This document shows, piece after piece, positions 1 to 5,495 of a stretch of DNA of 6,323 nt. Below the pieces are notes generated by a model, which did not search any database, was not told where the DNA came from, and was given only the letters and a program-made list of their open reading frames with translations. Numbering within the stretch: position 1 is the first letter of the stretch; every line of letters starts with the position of its first letter. Source of the DNA: an uncultured Bacteroides sp. (lineage in GTDB: Bacteria > Bacteroidota > Bacteroidia > Bacteroidales > UBA11471). The DNA is taken from contig CAJLYN010000135.1 in NCBI GenBank assembly GCA_905210875.1, forward strand, positions 1-6,323, given 5' to 3'. The translations under genes and the position numbers were made by a program.

Positions 1-753
1 GGCGAGTCGAGGCGGGGAGCCCCTGCGGCCCGCAACGCCGGACTGGCCCGCGCCACCGGCGAGTGGGTACTGTTTTTCGATTCCGACGACGAGATGGCGC
101 CCCGCCTGGTTGAGTGTTACATGGCGACTGCCGCTGCGAATCCCGATGCCGATGTGATTTATACCGACATACAGATGACCGACGAAGCGGGAAACACTTG
201 CATCAAGCGGTCGCCCCGAAAGTTTACCCCCCGTTTTCTCTGTGGCCACATCTTTTACACCTATCTGTCGACCCAGCGTTACATGGTGCGGCGGCGTGTG
301 GTCGATGCCGTCGGGGGGTGGAACGAGGTGCTTCCGTGCTGGAACGACTGGGAGCTGGGCCTCCGCCTGCTCCTGTACACTTCGCGACTGGTCAAGGTGC
401 CGGTCGATGAGCCGCTGGTGGTGGTGCATACCCATGCCGACTCGATAACCGGGAGCGGCTTCTCCGACAAGACCGATGCGCTGGTTTCAGCCTTTGCTGC
501 CGCCGGGAAGGTCGTGCGGGCAGCACACCGGAGCGACGAGTTGCGGCTGCACTACCTGGCCTACAAGAAGGTGGTGCTGGCGGCAGCTTGTACCCGCGAG
601 GGTTCTCCTCGCGGAGAGGAGCTGTTCAGGGAGGTCATGGCTCGCACCGGGGGAAGAGGCATCCGCTTCCTCTTTCGCCTGGGATATGCCCTGGCAAGGC
701 GGGGCGTGCGGGGAACCTCCCGGCTGGTAGCCTTTCTGCTCCCAATCGCCTGA
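1..753 (+). CDS. Family 2 glycosyltransferase, 5' end outside the window (partial)
   Basis: The reading frame is open from base 1 to TGA at 751-753 and gives 250 residues; the N-terminus lies upstream. It starts inside a GT-A fold. A GAPAARNAGLARATGEW segment (residues 6-22) leads into FFDSDDE (25-31), the DXD motif that binds the nucleotide-sugar through a divalent metal. A GGWNE...WNDWELGLRLL stretch follows (catalytic-base region, about residues 105-124, acidic residues D116 and E118). These are typical of GT2 enzymes such as those extending LPS or capsular glycans at the cytoplasmic face; donor and acceptor cannot be told. The last 35 residues are basic and hydrophobic (RFLFRLGYALARRG), perhaps a membrane-contact helix. 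Roughly the first 60-80 residues, with the PVYN-like strand and first Asp, are missing because of the window edge. An internal ATG at 94 falls after the DXD motif and is not the real start. Sampled lines are about 57-83% GC, above the other genes here. Confidence 0.9.
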   Translation, partial: GESRRGAPAARNAGLARATGEWVLFFDSDDEMAPRLVECYMATAAANPDADVIYTDIQMTDEAGNTCIKRSPRKFTPRFLCGHIFYTYLSTQRYMVRRRVVDAVGGWNEVLPCWNDWELGLRLLLYTSRLVKVPVDEPLVVVHTHADSITGSGFSDKTDALVSAFAAAGKVVRAAHRSDELRLHYLAYKKVVLAAACTREGSPRGEELFREVMARTGGRGIRFLFRLGYALARRGVRGTSRLVAFLLPIA

Positions 754-811
754 CGCTACTTTTTCCCGGCCGAAAGAGAAAATACTCTGCCGTAAAAATT
801 GAAAAAATCCG

Positions 812-819
812 TATCTTCG
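812..819 (+). promoter_or_regulatory. Candidate Bacteroides-type -7 promoter element for the second glycosyltransferase
   Basis: TATCTTCG matches the Bacteroides sigma-ABfr -7 consensus TAnnTTTG at all but one position and lies 21 bp before the ATG at 841. It is followed by CC, as in the two other plus-strand boxes of this window. A poor -33 candidate, TCTG at 786-789, sits 22 bp upstream of the box. A start site near 823-826 would give a leader of about 15-18 nt with no Shine-Dalgarno sequence. The box would let this gene be transcribed independently of the preceding one. Confidence 0.5.
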
Positions 820-840
820 CCTTTTTAAACGACACATCTC

Positions 841-1869
841 ATGCTCGAAATCAGTATCATCATACCCGTATATAACGGAGAGGCCTATATCGACCGTTGT
901 CTCGAATCGATAGTCTCTTCACAGGCGCCTGCCGAAAAATACGAAATCATTGCCGTCGACGACAATTCGACCGACGCCTCGCTCGAAAAGTTGCAGGCGT
1001 GGAGCGAGAAGGTCGGGAATATGCGTGTGTATCACCGTCGCAAAGCCGGTCCAGGTGGCGCCCGTAATCTGGGACTGAACTATGCCAAGGGCCGCTACAT
1101 CATGTTTGTCGATATCGACGACCGGGTCGACTCTGACTCTTTTGCCCGGCTGATAAAGAATCTTGTCGAGCTGTATACCCACCAGATTATAGGCTTCGAT
1201 TGCGTCAGGGTCGACGGCAAGGGGGTGGAGACTCCCTACCAGAACTTCGTGCTTCCCTATTGTCGCGACCTGACAGGGCCCGATTACATGGCCCGATACC
1301 CCTTGTGCGGTGTGCTGTGGAGTTACCTTTTCAACCGCTCTTTCCTGTTGAAACTCAACGTGCGTTTCCTCGAAAAGTGCGTACTCGAAGACGAAGATTT
1401 CGTAACGAGGGTCTTTGCCCGGGCCGATACGGTAACATTCCTGCCCGTGCGGCTCTATTACTACTATGCCGACAACAAGTCGGGGTTGAGCAACATACCC
1501 GATGCCGAGCATCAGAAACACCTCATGAACGACCGTCTGGCTGTCATTACCGGCTTGAAGCGTATGCGCGAGGCTATGTGCGACCCGCAACTCGAAGAGG
1601 GTCTCGACCGCAAGCTGTGCGACCTGGCGGTCGACACGATACGCATACTTATCAACAAACCTTACAACGAAGAGCAGATAACAGCCGCTCTTGCTACTCT
1701 TTCGAACCTCTCACTTTATCCTGTTCCGCAAGGCGATTATGGTTGTGCCTATAACCGGTTGAGACGAGCTACCCGCACACCACGACAGGTATTGCGCTGG
1801 AAGCGGCGACGGACATCGTCGTTGTGGCGCTGGTGGGCCGGTCGTTTTCTGCACCTGCGACTGGTGTAG
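841..1869 (+). CDS. Family 2 glycosyltransferase (complete)
   Basis: This 342-residue protein probably transfers a sugar from a nucleotide donor to a growing surface glycan at the inner face of the cytoplasmic membrane. GT-A hallmarks appear in order: ISIIIPVYNGE (4-14), IIAVDDNSTD (36-45) with the nucleotide-binding Asp, GPGGARNLGLNYAKGRY (70-86), FVDIDD (89-94) as the DXD metal site, and LEDEDFVTRVF (182-192) as the catalytic-base region. The start is clear because the first beta strand begins at residue 3. After the catalytic domain comes a helical part (about 220-305) and a strongly basic, Trp-rich tail (about 308-342: many Arg/Lys, RWKRRR, LWRWW) with no obvious transmembrane helix, which suggests peripheral membrane binding. 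It follows another GT2 gene by 87 bp on the same strand, so both probably serve one glycan locus, though a promoter-like box lies between them. Substrate is unknown. Confidence 0.92.
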   Translation: MLEISIIIPVYNGEAYIDRCLESIVSSQAPAEKYEIIAVDDNSTDASLEKLQAWSEKVGNMRVYHRRKAGPGGARNLGLNYAKGRYIMFVDIDDRVDSDSFARLIKNLVELYTHQIIGFDCVRVDGKGVETPYQNFVLPYCRDLTGPDYMARYPLCGVLWSYLFNRSFLLKLNVRFLEKCVLEDEDFVTRVFARADTVTFLPVRLYYYYADNKSGLSNIPDAEHQKHLMNDRLAVITGLKRMREAMCDPQLEEGLDRKLCDLAVDTIRILINKPYNEEQITAALATLSNLSLYPVPQGDYGCAYNRLRRATRTPRQVLRWKRRRTSSLWRWWAGRFLHLRLV

Positions 1870-1936
1870 GCAGGTAAAGCAGAAGCTTCTTTTGGAGAAG
1901 AAAAAAACTCGGTTTTTCGGATAATAAGCTTGAAAA

Positions 1937-1960
1937 GTTTGTATCTTTGCCGATACAAAC
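1937..1960 (+). promoter_or_regulatory. Perfect 9-bp inverted repeat spanning the barrel-gene promoter (operator-like)
   Basis: GTTTGTATC (1937-1945) and GATACAAAC (1952-1960) are exact reverse complements separated by TTTGCC. The dyad contains the whole -7 element at 1942-1949 and would reach about the transcription start. A regulator bound there would block RNA polymerase, so an operator is the simplest reading. It could also form a hairpin in any transcript that reads in from upstream. No regulator gene is present in the window, and this function is inferred only from symmetry and position. Confidence 0.45.
1942..1949 (+). promoter_or_regulatory. Bacteroides-type -7 promoter element for the beta-barrel gene
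   Basis: TATCTTTG is an exact match to TAnnTTTG and is continued by CCG, an 11-mer shared with the box in front of prfB. It lies 65 bp before the ATG at 2015. No good TTTG -33 element is at the usual 19-21 bp spacing; the nearest is the T-run TTTTTCGG at 1913-1920. A start near 1952-1956 would give a leader of about 60 nt. Confidence 0.6.
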
Positions 1961-1974
1961 AATCTTGTACCCAA

Positions 1975-1990
1975 CCTGTTTATCAACAGG
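1975..1990 (+). other. Small hairpin in the leader of the beta-barrel gene
   Basis: CCTGTT (1975-1980) and AACAGG (1985-1990) pair perfectly around a TATC tetraloop. The hairpin ends 24 nt before the ATG at 2015. It is not followed by a T-run, so it is not a terminator; it could stabilise the mRNA or affect initiation. A 6-bp stem is short and could be chance. Confidence 0.3.
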
Positions 1991-2014
1991 AAAGTTCCAT
2001 AAAATATATTTGCT

Positions 2015-2857
2015 ATGAAAAAACTTGTCTTCACATTGTTCGGACTTTGTTGCTCGGTAGCTGTCTTGCAGGCGCAAGAGACAGCATCGTCCGAAGAGGT
2101 AAAAAGTGTGCCGGCGCAGGCTGTTGAAGCCGTTCAGCCGGACGTAGAACCCGAGCAGCCGGCCAAGGAGCCCAAAGAATTTAAAGGCCGCCGAAAATAT
2201 TTTAACATAGGTTATGCGTGGGAAAAACTGGAAGCTGTGGATTTCCCCTCCGAAGAAGAGAGCGAATGGGCCGCATACCTTGTTTGGGGTAAAACGTTCT
2301 ATCTTCATAAAAAACCTATTGCCAACATGTTGAAAATAGGACTCGACTTTACATGGACCGATATAAATTTTGCCAAGTACGAGATAGATCAACTGGTAGA
2401 AGAGACAACCGATTATATGGGAATGACCTTTACGGGTTACACTCATCAAGAGGCAAACATGTATCGCATGGATTATGGTATGCATCTGGGCCCGTCGGTA
2501 ACTGTCAATCCGGTGAGTGCGCTCTGTGTGAATGCTTACTTCCGTTATGCTCCCACCTTTGCCATGAGCATGACAAAAAATAACGGCAGTTGGGATATGG
2601 GATATGGTTATGCTTCGTTGTTTGTTACCGGAGCAGCGGTTTCGTATAAAGCCATATCGATAGGTTGTGAATACCGTTTTGGTAGCACTAAAATGAATGT
2701 TCTCTCTATCGATCCTGACGATATGCAATTAGATAATATCGAAGATGTCTCCGGCATAGGAGGCATAGGAGATGTTTTGGGCGAGATATTCTCTTCGACT
2801 GAAAAGACAAAGTACAAGTTGAAAGATTTGCGACTCTATATCTCGTTCCGTTTCTGA
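2015..2857 (+). CDS. Secreted outer-membrane beta-barrel protein of unknown function
   Basis: I do not recognise the specific family. The 280-residue product starts with a classical Sec signal peptide: MKK, a hydrophobic core (residues 4-18), and a likely signal peptidase I cut after A20 (LQA/QE). There is no lipobox at the cut. Residues 21-56 are rich in Glu, Pro, Ala and Val, a flexible periplasmic linker. From about residue 60 there are repeated short strands with alternating aromatic and small residues (YFNIGYAW, WAAYLVWGKTFYL, MLKIGLDFTW, DYGMHLGPSVTV, CVNAYFRYAP, AAVSYKAISIGCEYRFG). The protein ends LRLYISFRF, the aromatic-terminated beta-signal recognised by the BAM machinery. These features indicate a small barrel of perhaps eight strands. 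The start at 2015 is chosen because it opens the signal peptide; the A/T-rich leader has no Shine-Dalgarno. The gene stands alone between a glycosyltransferase and a convergent deacylase, so neighbours give no function. GC is visibly lower than next door. Confidence 0.8.
   Translation: MKKLVFTLFGLCCSVAVLQAQETASSEEVKSVPAQAVEAVQPDVEPEQPAKEPKEFKGRRKYFNIGYAWEKLEAVDFPSEEESEWAAYLVWGKTFYLHKKPIANMLKIGLDFTWTDINFAKYEIDQLVEETTDYMGMTFTGYTHQEANMYRMDYGMHLGPSVTVNPVSALCVNAYFRYAPTFAMSMTKNNGSWDMGYGYASLFVTGAAVSYKAISIGCEYRFGSTKMNVLSIDPDDMQLDNIEDVSGIGGIGDVLGEIFSSTEKTKYKLKDLRLYISFRF
2753..2770 (+). repeat. Tandem 9-bp duplication inside the barrel gene
   Basis: GGCATAGGA occurs twice head to tail (2753-2761 and 2762-2770) and encodes a GIGGIG segment at residues 247-252. 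It sits in a probable loop just before the last strand. The unit is a multiple of three, so copy-number change would keep the frame. Confidence 0.6.
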
Positions 2858-2879
2858 TAAAAGAATCAAAGAAAAACAG

Positions 2880-2917
2880 ACAAGCGTCGCTATCCGTGCA
2901 GGGGTAGCGACGCTTGT
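2880..2917. terminator. Bidirectional hairpin terminator between convergent genes
   Basis: ACAAGCGTCGCTA (2880-2892) pairs perfectly with TAGCGACGCTTGT (2905-2917). The stem extends inward by T-G, C-G and C-G, leaving a GTGCAG loop (2896-2901). It lies in the 73-bp gap between the barrel gene stop (2857) and the M20 gene stop (2931). Read on the minus strand the stem is followed by CTGTTTTTCTTTG, a good U-tract, so it is best as the terminator of the M20 gene. On the plus strand the tail is GTTATG, so termination of the barrel gene would be weaker. Confidence 0.85.
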
Positions 2918-2930
2918 GTTATGTCAGAGA

Positions 2931-3995
2931 TTAGAATTTCAGCCCGTCGAGCAGGCGGGTGTAGAGGGCGATAGCGTCTCTTATCTCTTCTTTTTCGATG
3001 TATTCGCCGGCCGTATGCGAGCGTTCTGAGGCTCCCGGGCCTATCTTCACGGTGGTAAAAGGCATTTGCGCCTGATCCGACAGGGTGGGGGAGCCGAACG
3101 GTTCGAGTTGCAGCAGGGCGGCGCGTTGCATGAAGGGGTGTTCACGGTCGATGCGTGAGGAGTTGAGACGGAACGACCGGGGTACAATCGAACAGGGAAT
3201 AGCATCGCGCAGCAGTTCAAATGCCTCTTCGTTGCTGTACAGTTCGTTGGTGCGCACGTCGACGACAAATTCGCAGCGGTCGGGAATGACATTGTGTTGC
3301 GTTCCGGCCTTAATCTGGGTGACGGTGAGTTTTACCGGACCCAACATGCGGGAGACTTTCGGAAAGGAAAAATTCTTGAATCGTTCAATAATGGGCAAAG
3401 CCTCGTAAATGGCGTTGACTCCTTCATTGCGGGCGGCATGTCCCGACCGTCCCATGACGGTGCAGTCGAGTACCATGAGTCCTTTCTCTCCCATGGCCGG
3501 CCGCATGCCGGTGGGCTCGCCCACCACGCCGAAGGTAATGGGTGGCAACTCTTTCAGGGCGAGAGCGACGCCGTTCTTGCCCGACACCTCCTCTTCGGCC
3601 GATGCCAGGAAAATGAGATTGTAGGGTTGGGGCTTGTCGGCCAGCACCAAAAAGGTCTGCAACAGCGACACGAGCGATGCCCCGGCATCGTTGCTGCCCA
3701 GTCCGTAGATGCGGTCGTCCTCTTCGCGCGGTACAAACGCTTCGCCGTTCCAGCCCTCGACCGGTTTTACGGTGTCGTGGTGAGAGTTGAGCAACAAGGT
3801 AGGGCGTCCGGCGACGAAATCGGGTGCAATGGCCCACACATTGTTGGCGGCCCGGTGCGGGGTAAAGCCGTGTTCTTGCAGGTAGGAGGCGATGAGGTCG
3901 GCGGTAGCCGTCTCTTCACGGCTTGGCGACGGTGTGGCAATGAGTCGGCACAGCAGGTCGATGGCCGGATAGAAAAGTTCGTTCGGATCAATCAT
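2931..3995 (-). CDS. M20 family metallo-deacylase, ArgE/DapE-like (probable N-acyl-citrulline/ornithine deacylase)
   Basis: This 354-residue cytoplasmic zinc hydrolase removes an acyl group from an amino-acid nitrogen. All M20 residues are present: H72-x-D74 in LLNSHHDTV, bridging D103 in GSNDAG, catalytic E134 and metal E135 in ASAEEE, E160 in VVGEPTG, and H327 in ERSHTAGE. H186 (GRSGHAA) lies in the inserted dimerisation domain, about residues 170-275. Length suits the ArgE/DapE group. The ATG at 3995 is followed directly by the first helix and preceded 23 bp upstream by a -7-like box. The gene is transcribed alone, away from prfB-argB. In Bacteroides thetaiotaomicron arginine synthesis uses N-succinyl intermediates and an ArgE-like M20 enzyme desuccinylates N-succinylcitrulline; with argB under 2 kb away this is my preferred role. 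It is an inference. Alternatives are N-acetylornithine deacetylase, succinyl-diaminopimelate desuccinylase or a carboxypeptidase. Confidence 0.9.
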   Translation of the reverse strand: MIDPNELFYPAIDLLCRLIATPSPSREETATADLIASYLQEHGFTPHRAANNVWAIAPDFVAGRPTLLLNSHHDTVKPVEGWNGEAFVPREEDDRIYGLGSNDAGASLVSLLQTFLVLADKPQPYNLIFLASAEEEVSGKNGVALALKELPPITFGVVGEPTGMRPAMGEKGLMVLDCTVMGRSGHAARNEGVNAIYEALPIIERFKNFSFPKVSRMLGPVKLTVTQIKAGTQHNVIPDRCEFVVDVRTNELYSNEEAFELLRDAIPCSIVPRSFRLNSSRIDREHPFMQRAALLQLEPFGSPTLSDQAQMPFTTVKIGPGASERSHTAGEYIEKEEIRDAIALYTRLLDGLKF

Positions 3996-4018
3996 GAGTG
4001 AGAAAAATTTCTGTGTTG

Positions 4019-4026
4019 CAAAAGTA
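4019..4026 (-). promoter_or_regulatory. Bacteroides-type -7 promoter element for the M20 deacylase
   Basis: On the minus strand this reads TACTTTTG, an exact match to TAnnTTTG, ending 23 bp before the ATG at 3995. The predicted leader is about 15-18 nt and has no Shine-Dalgarno sequence. A -33 TTTG at normal spacing is not evident; the closest T-rich stretch on the minus strand is around 4050-4056. Confidence 0.5.
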
Positions 4027-4100
4027 AGGATAATTTGAAAGAATAACTCTTGAAAAGCGTAAAACCCGCTGTTCCTAACCGGGCAGAACGACCGAATTGT

Positions 4101-4149
4101 TTGAACAAACAGGCAGTTTTGTCATCTCTGCATATCAATATTGAACAAA
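4101..4149. repeat. 9-bp direct repeat TTGAACAAA, 40 bp apart
   Basis: TTGAACAAA occurs at 4101-4109 and 4141-4149, start to start 40 bp, close to four helical turns. The first copy is part of the small dyad TGTTTG-AA-CAAACA (4098-4111). This could be a pair of binding sites for the divergent promoters, but a 9-mer repeat in A/T-rich DNA of this length can occur by chance. Confidence 0.25.
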
Positions 4150-4334
4150 TGAGAGCCACGACCTGATTTTATTTGCTTCTGAAAAATCGATTCATTGAAA
4201 GGACGGAAGGTGTAGAATTACCTGTTGTTTTCCGATGGTGGACTGAAAATTGAAAAATGAGACTGAGAGAAGTTTCCGTAAGAATCATGCCGCATTTTCC
4301 CTGCCGAGATGGAGGCTATGTACGCTCGATTTGC

Positions 4335-4342
4335 TATCTTTG
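4335..4342 (+). promoter_or_regulatory. Bacteroides-type -7 promoter element for prfB-argB
   Basis: TATCTTTG is an exact consensus match and continues as CCG, identical over 11 bases to the box of the barrel gene. It lies 29 bp before the prfB ATG at 4372, giving a leader of roughly 20-25 nt. No clear TTTG -33 element is seen at 19-21 bp upstream. An ATG-TAA start-stop pair (4349-4354) lies in the leader and probably means nothing. Confidence 0.6.
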
Positions 4343-4371
4343 CCGGGAATGTAAATACAAATATCCATTAT

Positions 4372-5482
4372 ATGATTACTACAGAACAACTTAAAGAGAC
4401 AGAAGAACGCAAGTTGGCGTTGAGGAGGTATCTTTGACATCGACTCGAAAGTAATTCAGGTCGAAGAAGAAGAGCTGCGCACTCATGTACCCGATTTCTG
4501 GGAAGACCGTAAGCGGGCCGAGGCGCAGATGAAGAAAGTAAAGGAGCTCCATTTCTGGATTGACAAATACCGTGAGGTCGAGAAATCGGTCGAAGAATTA
4601 AAACTTGCCTTTGACTTTGTCAAGGAAGAGGTCATCACCGAAGAGGAACTCGATGCGATTTATCACCGCACGATGAGCCTCATCGAGGAACTCGAATTGC
4701 GCAACATGTTGCGCAAGGAAGAAGACAAGCTGGGCGCCGTACTCAAAATCAACTCCGGTGCCGGAGGTACCGAGAGCCAGGATTGGGCCGAGATGCTCAT
4801 GCGCATGTATCTGCGCTGGTGTGAGGCTCACGGTTACAAGACGGCCATCGCCAATATTCTGGAAGGCGACGAGGCCGGCATCAAGTCGGTTACCATACAG
4901 ATAGAGGGCGATTACGCCTACGGCTATCTCAAAAGCGAGAACGGGGTGCACCGTCTGGTGCGTGTCTCGCCCTACAATGCGCAGGGCAAGCGCATGACCT
5001 CGTTTGCTTCGGTATTCGTTACGCCGCTGGTCGATGACAGCATCGAGATTAACGTCAACCCCGCCGATATTTCGTGGGATACCTTCCGTTCGGGTGGTGC
5101 CGGTGGGCAGAATGTAAACAAGGTAGAGTCGGGTGTGCGCCTGCGATACCACTTCAAAGACCCCTATACCGGCGAAGAGGAGGAAATCCTTATTGAGAAC
5201 ACCGAGACCCGCGACCAGCCCAAGAACCGCGAGAATGCCATGCGCCAGTTGCGCTCGATTCTTTACGAGAAGGAGTTGCAGCACCGTATGGCCGAGCAGG
5301 CCAAGGTTGAAGCCGGAAAGAAGAAAATCGAATGGGGCTCGCAGATACGCAGCTATGTATTCGACGATCGTCGGGTCAAAGACCACCGTACCAACTACCA
5401 AACCTCCGACGTACAAGGGGTGATGGATGGTGGCATTGACGATTTCATCAAGGCCTATCTTATGGAATTTGGTGATCAATAA
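4372..5482 (+). CDS. prfB: Peptide chain release factor 2 (RF2), made by programmed +1 frameshifting
   Basis: RF2 reads UGA and UAA stop codons in the ribosomal A site and triggers release of the finished protein. The ATG at 4372 opens 21 codons ending at an in-frame TGA (4435-4437). Skipping T4435 moves translation into the long frame that ends at TAA 5480-5482 and gives 369 residues (E. coli RF2 has 365). Domain 1 is a helical bundle (about 1-110). The stop-codon recognition tripeptide is SPY (residues 199-201) in place of the usual SPF. The catalytic loop SGGAGGQ has GGQ at 244-246 and is followed by NVNKVESGVRLRY. Next is an acidic stretch with GEEEE that looks a few residues longer than in E. 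coli, then the conserved IEWGSQIRSYVFDDRRVKDHRT segment (319-340). An ATG at 4529 would cut off 52 N-terminal residues and is not the real start. argB follows 13 bp later, so the two are probably cotranscribed. RF2 shortage at UGA favours frameshifting, giving autoregulation. Confidence 0.97.
4423..4438 (+). promoter_or_regulatory. prfB: prfB programmed +1 frameshift site
   Basis: The site reads AGGAGG (4423-4428), TAT, then the slippery CTT (4432-4434), TGA (4435-4437) and C. This is the same layout as E. coli prfB: a Shine-Dalgarno-like stimulator three bases before CUU, then a UGA in the weak UGA-C context. The peptidyl-tRNA slips from CUU to UUU, and GAC becomes the next codon, giving RRYL-DID. 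The downstream frame is continuous from 4436 with no other stop, so this is regulated recoding and not a mutation. Confidence 0.96.
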
Positions 5483-5495
5483 AAACAGAAACATC

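Larger units (their letters stand above)
3996..4371. other. 376-bp divergent intergenic region between the M20 gene and prfB
   Basis: No credible gene lies here. The region is A/T-rich compared with the genes and holds a minus-strand -7 box near its left end (4019-4026), a plus-strand -7 box near its right end (4335-4342), a short dyad TGTTTG-AA-CAAACA (4098-4111) and a 9-bp direct repeat. The middle, about 4150-4320, shows no tRNA, no strong hairpin and no recognisable riboswitch. It is long for two housekeeping promoters, so extra regulation or a small RNA is possible, but I see no direct sign of either. Confidence 0.6.

Noticed and set aside
759..778. Hairpin CTTTTTC-CCGGCC-GAAAGAG after the first glycosyltransferase as a terminator
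   Set aside because: The stem is A/T-rich with one wobble pair, and no T-run follows on either side in the right place.
1886..1917. Short hairpins after the second glycosyltransferase (CTTCT-TTTGG-AGAAG and AAAAAC-TCG-GTTTTT) as a terminator
   Set aside because: Both stems are only 5-6 bp and weak; the T-run is inside the second stem. A terminator may be present here, but I cannot support it.
1769..2728. 319-codon open frame on the minus strand opposite the barrel gene
   Set aside because: It lies against the signal peptide, barrel strands and promoter of the plus-strand gene and resembles no known protein.
4257..4394. 45-codon plus-strand open frame with a CYLCREC segment upstream of prfB
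   Set aside because: It overlaps the prfB promoter box and the start of prfB in another frame, has no leader features of its own, and the Cys-rich stretch is produced by the promoter sequence.
4435..4437. In-frame TGA in prfB as a disabling nonsense mutation or sequencing error
   Set aside because: The surrounding AGGAGG-TAT-CTT-TGA-C is the conserved programmed frameshift site, and the +1 frame continues as a full RF2.
4966..4998. SPY in RF2 as an inactivating mutation
   Set aside because: Phe to Tyr is conservative, the rest of the protein is intact, and a cell cannot easily lose RF2.
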